In this document: positions 11,301 to 23,300 of the stretch, piece after piece
How positions within the stretch are numbered: the stretch's first letter is position 1
Layout of the letters: each line of letters starts with the position of its first letter
Assembly (NCBI GenBank): GCA_000310025.1
Contig: FN649728.1
Location: 124,001-188,000, forward strand
Reading direction: 5' to 3'
From: Ectocarpus siliculosus
Taxonomy: Eukaryota; Sar; Phaeophyceae; Ectocarpales; Ectocarpaceae
Length of the DNA stretch: 64,000 bases
Made by a program: the position numbers and the translations under genes
The notes under the pieces: generated by a model
The model's database searches: none
Told to the model about the DNA's origin: nothing
Seen by the model: the letters and a program-made list of their open reading frames with translations, nothing else

Positions 11301-14300
11301 AGCGCGTGCGCTACCTCCTAAGGGAGGAAAACAAACTATCCGAAGGCAGTCTCCCGCGTGTTGAGGTCTACTCGTGCGCAGTTCGAGTCTGAGCAGGTCT
11401 CCATATCATGCGGTGATTCAGTCGCCCTGCGCTAGACTAGGCATACGCTCGCTTTTGAAGTCAAACCCCGGCAGCAGTAGCGGACGTGTGGGGGAAAAAT
11501 ATAGTCGTCTTCCGGTTGCCGTTCCTGCCGAACCGCCAACACCCTACTGCGGCGCGCGCGCAATGTCACACGGACGCGCTTCGGCGACCGTTATTTTCTT
11601 CTTGAAAGATAAAAATTGCGATTGGGATAAGATCCGGTGTCCCGCCTCAAAACGCGCATGGACGCGCGTTTATATGCGTTTCGGCGAGGTATTGCTTCGT
11701 ATCCCAAGGTCCAGTCGATGTCGTTTAAGGAAGGCAAAAAATATCTCTGGACCCTGTCTTCCTGAGGTTGACGTTGCGCACAGGCCCGCAGTTTGACCAC
11801 TTCTGGAAACAGTTCGATTCACTCCCTCAAAAAGACAGTGCTTGCGCTTTGGACATGTTCAGGTGCTCCGCCTCAAACGCGGATGACCACGCGTTTCTTC
11901 GCGTATGGAGCGGGCCATCGGATCGTATCTCAAGCGCGAGCGCTACCTTTGAAGGGAGGGAAAACAACTACCAGGTATCTCCCAAGGCAGTCCTCCTGGC
12001 GTTGATGTACAGCCCCGCAGTCCGCGTAGCTTGAAAAGCACTACCTTCAGACATAGTTCGACTGCCTCCTTCAAAAGAGAGGACTCGCTTTTTCGACGTG
12101 ACCAAGTGACACGCCCCAAAACGCGGATGAACACGAGTTTATTGGCGTTCGGGGCAGGCCACCGGATCATATCCCAAGCGCGAACGCAACCTGTTGAGAA
12201 AAGAAATAATGATCTCGAAAGGCAGTCTTCCCAACGTTGACTTTGCGCATGTGCTCAGTTTGGACTTGTCAAGGCGGACCTGAGAGCAACGTGGCGTCTC
12301 GGCATGAATCATTTTCGTTCCTTGAAGATAGTACTCGCGATTTGGACATGTTCAGGTGGCCCGCCTTAAAACGCCGATGACCACGCGTTAATTGGCGTTT
12401 GGGGCGGGCCATCGGATCGTATTCCAAGCGCGAGCGCTACTTTTGAAGGGGGGGGATACCCATGGCTCCCGACCTCGGCTTCACAACGTTGAAATTCCCC
12501 ACGCGCCCAGTATGACTCTGTTCAGGCGGATCTCGCAGCCACGTGTCGTCTGAGATGGCGATCAAGCTCCCCGTGTGGTCAAGGCGAAGACTGCTAGATC
12601 GCCGGCCGAAATACAGTCGCCCTGCGCTGCAGAAGGCGAACGCTCGAGCCTCAAGGCAAACGCGTCCAGCGTAGCCGGCGTAAGCAGAACTATACGGCCG
12701 TCGTGGGCTTGCAATATAAGTGCGACCGCCGAAACTCAACTGTGCCGCCCATGCAGCGTCAGGACGACGACCTTCGGAAATATTTCGTTTCCTTTCCTTG
12801 AAGGATAGGAATCGCGGTTGGGATATAACCCGCTGGCCCGCTTCAAAACGTGCATGAACGCGCGTTCATTGGCGTTTGGGGCGGGCCATCGAATCGTATC
12901 CCAACCGGGGGTCCCTACACTTCAAAGAAGAAATAAGTTCTCCCGAGCTCGGTTACCTGACGTTGCGCAGGCCCCATGTCCGCATAGCGTGAAAAGTACG
13001 ACCGTCGGCAACAGTTCGATTCACTCCCTCAAAAAGAGAGTGCTCGCGTTTTCGAAGTGACCAGGTGGGACGTCCCGAAACGCGGATGACCAAGCGTTCA
13101 TTGGCGTACGGGGCGGGCCACCGGATCATATCCCAAACGCGAGCGCTACCTTTCAAGGAAGGGAACCAAACTATCTCCAAACCTTGACTTCACGACGTTC
13201 ACATAGCGCATGCAACACCTCGGGGCAAACGTGACATCTCGATCCAGCGACCAAGCTACCCGCGTTTTTCCACGTAGATCAAGGTATCACAGGTGGATAG
13301 ACACCAGCATCTACCTCACATGGTAATTAAGCCGGCCTCCGCTACCGTAGGCACATGCTCGCTCGAGCTCCTAGCCAAACCTGTGCAGCAGCAGCCGGTG
13401 TGTGAGGAGAAAATATGGCCGTCTCTCGTTTGCCATTTCTGCTGATCGAACTCAAACTGCGGCACCCGCTTAACGTCAGAACGACGAGCTTCGGCGATAA
13501 CTCTTTATCTTTCCTTGATGTATAGCAATTGCGCTTGGGACATGATCAGGTGGCCCGTACAAGAACGCGTAAGGACCCGCGCCTATTGGCGTTTGGGATG
13601 GGCCATCGGATCGTATCCCAAGTGCGAGCGCTTCCTTCGAAGGGGAAGAAACAGGCTATCTTCAAAGGCACGCTCCCTCACGTTGACGTGCAGGCCCACA
13701 GTCCACGTACCGTGAAGAGATCAAACTTTGGGAACGGTTCTCGTTTCCCTCCCTTCAAGGGTAGCAATCGCGCTTTGGACATGATCCGATGGTCCGTCTC
13801 GAAAAGCAGTAATAAATGTTGGCGATGATGGCAAGGACGCTGCCACTGACTCAACAAACACGAACCGCAGAAAAACAGAGGATAAGAAAGAGCTGCCAAA
13901 GGAGACCATCGTCAGGTGCCATATCTACACCTGGGAGGGCGACTCCGACGCGGCTCATTAGGTGGGAGTCGCCCGTCCACGTGTACATGCCATTAGGCGA
14001 TGGTCCCCTTGGGCAGCTCTTTCTTATCGTCCGTTTCCACGCGGTTCGTTTCTTGGTTAGTCGGTGGTAGCGGCCTTGCTATAGTTGACAATATTGATAC
14101 CTGCTCAAGGTCCGTTCGTCACGGTATCGCACTGCTGTACAGCAGGAGCGCGATCAAGCCTCACGCAGTAGCCGGAATGTAAGACGAAAGCTTCGACTCT
14201 GTCTGATCACTGAAATTTTGCAAGTATTTTCATTCCGGAGACAATTTAATTTTCTTCTTAAAAGACCAGTGCTCGCGATTGGATAAAACACCGCGGCCAG

Positions 14301-17300
14301 CGTCAAAACACCGATGGACGCGATTGCATTGGCGTTCGGAAGTGGGCCTTTGTATTGTTTCCCAAGCGCGAGCGCTACCTTCGAAGGGAGGGTATCATAT
14401 CTTCTCCGAAGCCGTTCCTCCTGACGTTCACGTTGTGCAGGCGCGCAGGTTGTTCCAGTGTTGCCGATCGTGGCATGTCGGCAAGACATAAAATGAAGCT
14501 CGCTGCGTACCCAGCACCGGCAGTTCGTAAATCGACATCGCGGACCGAAAGGCATTACCGGGCTCTACACGACATCATGGTTCAGCTAGAATGAAAGGGC
14601 AAGCGCAAAAACGGCGGTGAAGAGTTGTGAACGCATCGCTAAAGATTATTTAAAAAATGAATCAGTTGCCAACGAATCGCAAGGCCAACGCCACGAACTT
14701 TCTTACACCGGACGGCCGAGACGATGGCAACACGTATCTGCGCACGCGGTCCATCGCCAGGGGACGTCTACACGTAGCATAACCACGCGCAGAAATCACC
14801 TGGCGATAGACCACATGGGCAGCTCGTTGTTGCCATTATTCCCGCTGTTCGGTGTAAGGAAGTTCGAGGCGGCGGCCTCGCTGTTCTTACAACATTAACA
14901 ACTGCTTGTGGTTGCGTTGTCTGTTCATTCATTGCCATGCGGTACAGCAGGCGAACTATTATAGCAAGCCTCACGCGCCAAGGTTATCTCCGCCCAACTT
15001 GTTCCAAGAGACAGTAGACCGAACTACATATGCCCAAGCTGGTTTTTCCCGACATCGCTGCAACCTGCGGAGCGAAATTTTGGTGAAACCTTTCGCGATT
15101 GGGTGTTAAAAAGCGTTAATGAAAATATCCTCCCAAAACTACTTTCCAGCAACGTAAAACTCCGTTGCAAAATTCCCTGAAACGGTTTTGGGCACGGCTT
15201 TGGAGGCGTCTTGGCAGCGCTTCACAAATCTGCTCTCTTTTAATTTCGAGACAAGAGGCAAGTCTTGGGAGGATCAGCATTGCAAAAACAGTAAAGCTCG
15301 TGTACGGATCCTCTCCTATTCTTACAGTCTTTAGGGACTTACGCAATATTGTAGAGAAAAATGATGAAGGTGGTAGTATTTTATTCGAAAACAACGGAGC
15401 ACAAACGACGGAGCACAATATTTTTCACGCCTTCTTCCGTTGCAAGCAATGCTCACGACAATACAGAGACAACGGTCTAGTCTTCGTAACTATCCGGCCC
15501 TTGTCTGCCAACAGTACGACTTGTTACCAATGAATGGCCGTTATCTATTATTGTAGTGTACCATAATATGGTGCGTCTTAATGATCCTCCTAACGGCTGT
15601 AGGCCGTGACTGGGGGACAAAGTGAGTCGTACCGAGCCCTCCACTACAGAGGGCCTTGGCTTCAATCTCGCACTGGCATGAAACTCATCCGACGTGGGGG
15701 TCAAATCAAGTCGAGACGAGAGATTAATAGTGCACCTCCAAGGATATAATCAATCCCCACTCATACAATAGTTGAACGCCAGGAGGGAGTACGCCGTAAA
15801 GGCGCCAAGTTTTGTGATACGATGAGGGCATCACCTATTTTTCGCTGATCTACTTTACACAGGAAAACACCAACAAATGAAACCAACCACGCTCCATTCT
15901 TCGCCACACATGCAACGCTGCCTGAGTAACACGTGTCTGAAAGATTACTTTCGATTATCTTTCACTCCCAGGCATAAATGAGTCTGCGTGGTTGAAGGAC
16001 ATGTGTGTGGAGTTCATCGGTTGTTGACTTATCCAGAGGGCTTGGGGTGCGACACTCAGAAGCTACCGACGAAATCGATACGTATATATGTGGTCTGCAG
16101 GTGGACAAACCCAGCGCAACGGTGAACCAACACAATTAACACGCTGCGAAGTACATCGATTTCGCCGAATCCAGAAAAACTGCGGAGGTACAAACCCCAA
16201 ATGTAAGTAGCATTTCAATTTTCGCAACCCCAAAATGCATCATCCGAAAAAAAGAACTTCCGCACGCGACACGAAGACGCCCCCAATGCACAAAAAAAAT
16301 ATCAGCGTGTAATCCTTTTCGGCCAATTTCGAAAGACCCGTTACAGCAGTAGAAACAGCACGAAACGACCGGGGGTTGCATCTTTTTCTCTCACCTCCGC
16401 CAGCTGTCTCAGTTCAACGGGTCGAAATCCTCCCAACAGGTCGGCCCCGTCGGTCTGCAGACTGAGGTTCTGCACCACCAGATCACGGCCAGTGCCTTCC
16501 GCGAGACGCTGGACGAGAGCGGTCTTGCCGCACCCCGTTTCCCCGACCTGTGCAACCAAGAGTCAGACTTGTCAAGTTACATCGGTTCGGTCTAGAAGGC
16601 AGGAAAAAACAACGACGTTCGCCCAAAAATATCGCAAACGGTCTGAAGAACAGTGAGGCCTTTGCAGCCGAGATTCAGAAGCACCGCCGAAGACCAACAA
16701 AAAATCTCTGATCCGGCGATGGACGGTGTGAAACATTCGGAACGTAATACATGGAGTTGTGGACAGCCACAGTATCGGACTTTACATGAACAGCACGGAC
16801 AACGGTAGAACCAGGCGTTCCGCACGCGGCACAACTGCAATGCTCCCAATTTTTTGGGGGGCGTCCAGACGTCCAGATCTTACGAAATGATTGAATGAGA
16901 CCCTCTATTTTCTGGCCCGCCGCAGCCCCGAACGTCAGGGAATACGACCAATAAAACAAAAAAAACTCAACAGAAAAAACTGTTGCAACAGAAAAAACTG
17001 TTGGTCGAGTGGGATAATGAAGACCGCCACAGCCCTAGGCCCCCAAACACGATAGGGGGCCTACGGCGGCGGCCCTCCAGCATCTCAACCAGAGTTTACT
17101 GTGCCTCTTGGAACGAAGGGATATGCCATGAGGCCCCGGAACTTTCGCATAAAAAGTTCTAACCCGCAGCCATGGCATGCCCTCAGAATACGAGGTGCTC
17201 GTCTACTGTGATACTGCTGTAATGTTATTGCAACCTTAATCGACTGCAGAATTTAAGGTTACTCACTACACTCGGTTGGTTCTTTGGTACGAGCGGAAAA

Positions 17301-20300
17301 GCCACGTCAGTTTCGGCGGGGATGTTCTCAAACGATGGTCTACCGTTGAGGGTACTACCATACATGTACACGACGCAACATCTTCCATTTTATTCAGCAA
17401 AGGGATTTTTCGCCATCTGCCTTCAACCCGTATGCCCAAAGTATGTCAACAACAACTTCCTGTCGTTGGCGATATCGTAGGACACTGTAGCGTACAACAT
17501 GGTGTCCAGACGAAGGTAGTGTAAATAGTAAGAAAGAGTCGCTCCGCGAAAGTGTTGTCGACAGGAATGTCTTCAGGCTCATAACCGTTTCGTTACCATC
17601 ATCGCGACTCGAAACCCTAACTACTGCTGCCAAGACACCACTCCACTCCACTCCACTCCACTCCACTCCACTCCAACAATTTCACGGCACGAACGCAGCT
17701 ACAGTATGCATATCATCAACGAAAAAAAGTCAAAAGTCCACCAACGTCTGAAAATCTCAAATCAATCATTGCCGAAAAGGGGCAACCTTGTGAAACTTTA
17801 GGCGTCGAACAACTTGCACCCCGTCAAGTCAAGCACACAACCATCTAAGAGTCACTCCGCGAATTTGTTGTCGACAGGCATGTCTTCAGGCTCATAACCG
17901 TTTCGTTTCCATCATCGCGACTCTGTTTAATCTTCAACCAAGGGTGTCGTCTGGTCGCATGCCGCCTACCCGCGCAAACATGAGATTATCTTAAAAACTG
18001 AACGCTTGAAATTTTGCAAACGCCGTGATTCGACGCGCTTCTCCGAAACACAACCGATGCTGACGCCGCCTAGCAGCGAACTACAAACGATGCTGACGCC
18101 GCCTAGCAGCGAACTACAAACGATGCTGACCAGAGGACTGCGGTATGTACAATTTCGAATGGGTATTTCAGAAGTATTTGATCGTATGATTGGAAGAAAA
18201 CCCTCAAAAAACTTCAAAGGCACCCAGGAGGACTGGAAACGGGCAGTTGCCGACGACACTTCCATTGAAACACAACAACGCTGGCACCACACACATGTTT
18301 TCACATACCACAAGAATGGGGTGACTGGCACCTTGGCAACTACACCGCATCCAAGATGCTGCGGTGGAAGCCTCCGGCTAGCTGTCCACTCAAAAGAACC
18401 ATCCAAAATTAAATGGGAGCTTCGCCACAGCAAATCAAGAAAAACAAAGCGGACAAGGCACAACTCACCAGCAGAACAGGTTCGCAGGCTTGCGCGGATG
18501 CGGCGAGGGTTTCCATGAGACGGAGGGCGTGTGACGTGGGGGCGAAGGAAGAGGATGCCGTGACGCCGCCTTTTGCCTGCGTTCATCATTTTTAAAAAAG
18601 GACGAATAGGAGAACATCGGGAAGGAGGAAGAGTCGGCCATTCATCGATGCATGTACAAAGCAGCGGTAGATGTACCGAGATGAATCGACATAGTTCTAA
18701 AGGGGGTGCGGGCATACCTCGCACGTCCTCAAAAACTTGATTCACCATCAATTATAACCACTTGGACACAGATTTCACGTCAAGGGATAGCCGCGTCTGC
18801 ACGAAAAGACACGCTAAATAGTGGCAAAGGTTGATGGGTGAAATGCTGCGGTCTTGCGCATCGCACCAACACCGCCACGACCGCCATAGACTGCACATGG
18901 CACGTCCCTTTCATACCGAACACCGACCAACACCATGCACGCAACATTATTTGATGTGTGTCAAGAAATCATTGTTTTTTTGTTTGTAGGAGATGATATA
19001 TCGAACCTCTCTGACGAATGATCAACACTTTGCCACTTTTTGTTTACATTCTTCCGTTGGTAAGGTATTTAGGTATTTACAAGCTTATCTCAGTCATCAA
19101 AGAACGAAACACATGCGACAAAAGTTACCTGAGGCAACTTCGGCAGCGTAACTCGGCCGATCTTGAGGTAGTCTCCCGCTTGAACAAACTCTGGTCTGGA
19201 AGTGGTGGCGATCTCGACTGCCCTAGAGGGGAGAACGTTCCAAAGACCGGCGACCACCTCCGCCGCGTGTGCTCGAGCTTCCTGTTTGGATATTGGCAAA
19301 ACAGGTGCGGGGACGAAGAGTCTAATATTATGAAAATGAGGCCATCAACACGTGTGTTGTACTATTATACTACCACCTTTGTCAGACAAAACTCGGCACT
19401 CGCACAAAAGTGCCTGAGTACAACCCCCTTGAATCTCGATTGCAAAAAAAATACTCAGGTGACGTGCGCAGCGTGGAGCGCGTGCATTGAAAACTGGAAA
19501 CCACGGCGCCGACATGAGTTTTGTGGATTACGTGTTACCGTGTAGTTTAGGCGCACGGGCACACCATTCAAGTACGCAGGGAGCATGCAAGACCTGTTTC
19601 CCCGATTCCGTCAAGTCCGACAGTCGGCGTAAAAGCTGTAAAAACACAAAAAAACGAAGGAATAAATGGCCAAACGCTTCCGCTGATGAGAACTTGCTTT
19701 ATAATCGCAAGCCGCACCTCTTGGTTGCGCCGATTTGTGCCGATACGACGAGACGCGAGTGTCGACCGGGTACTACTTCTGTATTGCTCCCCTAACCTTA
19801 ACCTTAACCTTAACCTTAACCTTAACCTTAACCCTAACCTTGGTGGTAAGGTGACCGGCGAAGACATCGAGAGACTCCACCACAACAGGGAGCGCCTGGG
19901 CCTCGCTGCAGAACCACCCGTCCTCGTCGTTGAGGTGATCATCATCTTCTTCCTGATCATTTTCTTGTGGACCACACTCGTTCGACATGGAAACCTGTCG
20001 ATTAGATGGGATAAAAACACCACACAGACACAGGCAGGATGAACGGAATGTCAATAACTTGCTAGCATACCAATTACAGACATGTTGGAAGTTCTTTTTC
20101 CTTGCTAACTTTGATGTCACGAGTTCTACAACCAACTTCCTTGCATTTTTACTGAGATTCTGTCGACATCACCGAACATTATTGGAAACGACTGTTACAC
20201 ATGACGGATACACTACTGCCTCCTGCATTCCATGGAAACCGAAGGAATACGCTTAGACTGGCGCCACAAAACATGCGGGAAAAAACACACTTTCTTCTTG

Positions 20301-23300
20301 GTGAGGCGGTGGGCGCGGTCGATGCTAAAACTCGTTGGACAACAGGCACCGCACGGCCATCGATCAAGGGCCTTCGACCATTACAAATGACACCGTACGG
20401 CGGGAGAAACTCTAGATCACATGCACGAGCGGTAACGTAACAACTAGCATTTCCCAACAGTACACGAGCGCTGCCACTAAAAACCTGCATGTTTTACCAC
20501 ACGAAAACAAGGAAACACCAAAAAATACAAAATATTCCCGAAATTCCTATAACGATCGCCCGGAGGTGTGCGGGCAACGGTCTCAAACATTCGGGGACAG
20601 CGGTGGCCGAAGACACCGCTGATTTAATGTAGGCATTGCGTTCGTTTTCAAAGGAGGTGTACTGCGTACGGTGCGGCTTTTGCAGAGCCAACACAGACAC
20701 CGCTGCTGCTGCCATTGCTGTACAAAACAAAAGCAGGTAGTTCAACCTCACCCGGTCTACAGTACCTGCTGATGGCGTACATCCGGTTCAACCTTTACCT
20801 TCAGCGTGCGACCTCGACTATTGGTTCAAACTTCACTATTTTGCATTTTGTGATACCCTCGGCCGACAGTTGGCGCGAAATTAGTGCAAAACACTCGCAA
20901 GCAACGCTCGAACAAACTCACAAGCAACGCTGGAACAAAGGCAGATGTCATGACCTCCACTCGCTGTCCATCTCCCCCGCGCAAGCATGCAACGCTGGAA
21001 CAAAACCGGACACATGACAAGATCTCCACTCACTGCACATTACTTCTTTCACGTACCCCATCCACCACACCAAATTCCTACTTACCTCATCCTCATTCTG
21101 ACGGTCGAACACGCCCAGAGTGTCGACCCTGGTGCACAGCTTCAAGAAGTCGCGGACGCCAGGCTCTCGCCCCGCGGCAGACCTAGACGCCAACCCGAAA
21201 CCTCCGCCGCCGCTGTTGCCGCTCTTGGCGGCCACCATGGTGCTCAGCATGCGCTTGAGGGCCGGCGGCGGAAGCCCAGGATATCGGGCCTTGGCGACGC
21301 GGAGGGTTTCGGAGACGGAGAGGGGTTCGACTGGGACCTGAGGACGAAAGCGGGGTGGTGCAAGCACGGGGGAGTGGCGTGGGTTGAGTGACTTTGCCTT
21401 GTTGTTGTTGTTGTTGTCGAGGGAGACGGGGTATGATGAGCGCGACAACCGAACCTCGGTTGCAACTGGTCAACAAAAAAAACACACACATTTCTTCGTT
21501 GAATCAGTGGTGCATGCACATTCTTTTCGGTCAGGGCTCATCAAGATCCCTTGCAAGAACAAATCGAAAACGAATGCTGGAAATTCTGCCGTCTCCCTCC
21601 CCATCCCCAGAGCCGCAATTACCACAAAACCCTACAGTACTCAACATGACGAGACAGCAAGAAAAAAACAAAAACGAACGACTCACGTGAGTCCAGAGGG
21701 CCCCGAAATCCGCAGCCCCACCCAACACAACCCCCCCGGCCCCGACGGTGGTCACGGTGCCGAACACCCGGAACCCCGGTGCCGCTATCAGGGGCCTCGT
21801 CCTGCCCGGCAGGGTCAGAGGCCTGCCCTCCAGCAGCGGGCCGATCGCCGCCAACACCTCGAACGGGGCTCGGTCGAGGTCCTCGATGAGGACCCAGGTG
21901 CCCGCGGCGGCGGCGCGGGTTAGGGCCCCCGGGCGCCAGGCGAACTCGCCGGGCACGTCGGTGCAAGCGTGCGCGCCGAGGAGAGACTTGCTGTCCGTCT
22001 GGTCATCCAGGTGCAGCTCGAGGAGGGGTGTCGATGATGCTCCGGGCTCGGGATCGACGCCGTCTGCTTTGTGCGGGAGGAGGTTTAGTGTGGTGTGGGG
22101 CCGAGAGGCTAGATTAGTGTGTCGTTTTGCGTTGATTGCGTCGGTTGATCCAACATTGTGGGTTAGACTTTTTCAGCTGCGGCCGCACCTTCATATTTCG
22201 GCTGAATAGAATATTCGAGGGGACGAAACAAGGGGCATAGCATATGCATATGGACAGCAGCAGCGGGTGACTATCCTGCGGGTAAAACACTGTTCTTTCA
22301 GGCGATCAATCCTATGCATACGCGTAACTTCAGAGGGTGGGGTGTTTTAAGTGTTCGGCAACCACAAAGGCAAGACAACGAAAGACATGGATCGCAACGA
22401 CAACAACGCACACAACACACACGATACTCTAAGCGCACATACCTCCCGAGTTGGAGATGAGGCGGGCGGCCTCCCTCGCGAGCAGGCTCTTCCCCGATCC
22501 GGCGGGGCCGTACAGCAGGATCGGTCGGTCCACGGTTAGCGCGAGGGACAGCGAGGAAAGATTTCGGCGGGCAGAAGCGGTTGGCACCAGCATGGGCACT
22601 TCTCCACCCTTGCCATGCCGACGGTCGTGCTCCCTGCTGCTGCTGTAACTGCTGGAAGGGGGGGCGGTTTTGGCGTGCAAGATGCCGCCGATGTCGGCTA
22701 CGGACGGGTGGTGGCGAAAGGTAAACCTCGCCGCAGCAGCAGCCGATCTCGAAGGCTCTTCTTGCCGTTCACGTACCGGCGGCGGCGGTGGCGGCACCAG
22801 GGCAGACGGCGCGCGACGGAGATCGTCCAAGAGATCGAGCCTGGCTTTCGATATCGCCTCGGCATCATTACTGTCGGGAACTACTGCAGCAGGGGTCCCA
22901 CTCCCAGTCGTCGCGGTGGATTCTGCTGCTGCTGCTCCCCCCTGAGGCGTTTTTCTAATCTGCTGCTCTTGATTCTGGCACGGCCGTGTCGAGTCTTGGG
23001 ACGAAGGCGGTCCGCCGTCCAGTGCTCTCGCCGCCTTCAGTAGCCGTCGTCGACCTTGCTCGTCCAGGCCCAAGAGGGAGGAGGATGAGCACACACCCAC
23101 GGCATGCCACCGCACCAGGGCGTCTGGATGGCGACAGAGACCGAAGAAGGGTGACCAGTTCCACAGGGCGGCGATGCTCCGGCTCAAGGCAGCACACGAG
23201 AGGAGCTTGTGCGCGGCCTCGGCGACCTTGTGGACGCGCTTCTGCAGCAGCACGGACGCGGCCGTCTCGTCCTCTTCTCCGCTGATGCCGGGGGACGACG

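Noticed and set aside
17966..18751. 261-codon minus-strand frame
   Set aside because: It overlaps MDN1 exon 6 in another frame and is kept open by a 33-bp in-frame tandem repeat; no domain.
19789..19838. True telomere or chromosome end
   Set aside because: The tract is short, interrupted and lies between exons of one gene.
21183..21923. Plus- and minus-strand frames of 100-180 codons around MDN1 exons 2 and 3
   Set aside because: Frame shadows of GC-rich exons; only the minus frame with PGEFAWRPG and WVLIEDLD fits the family.
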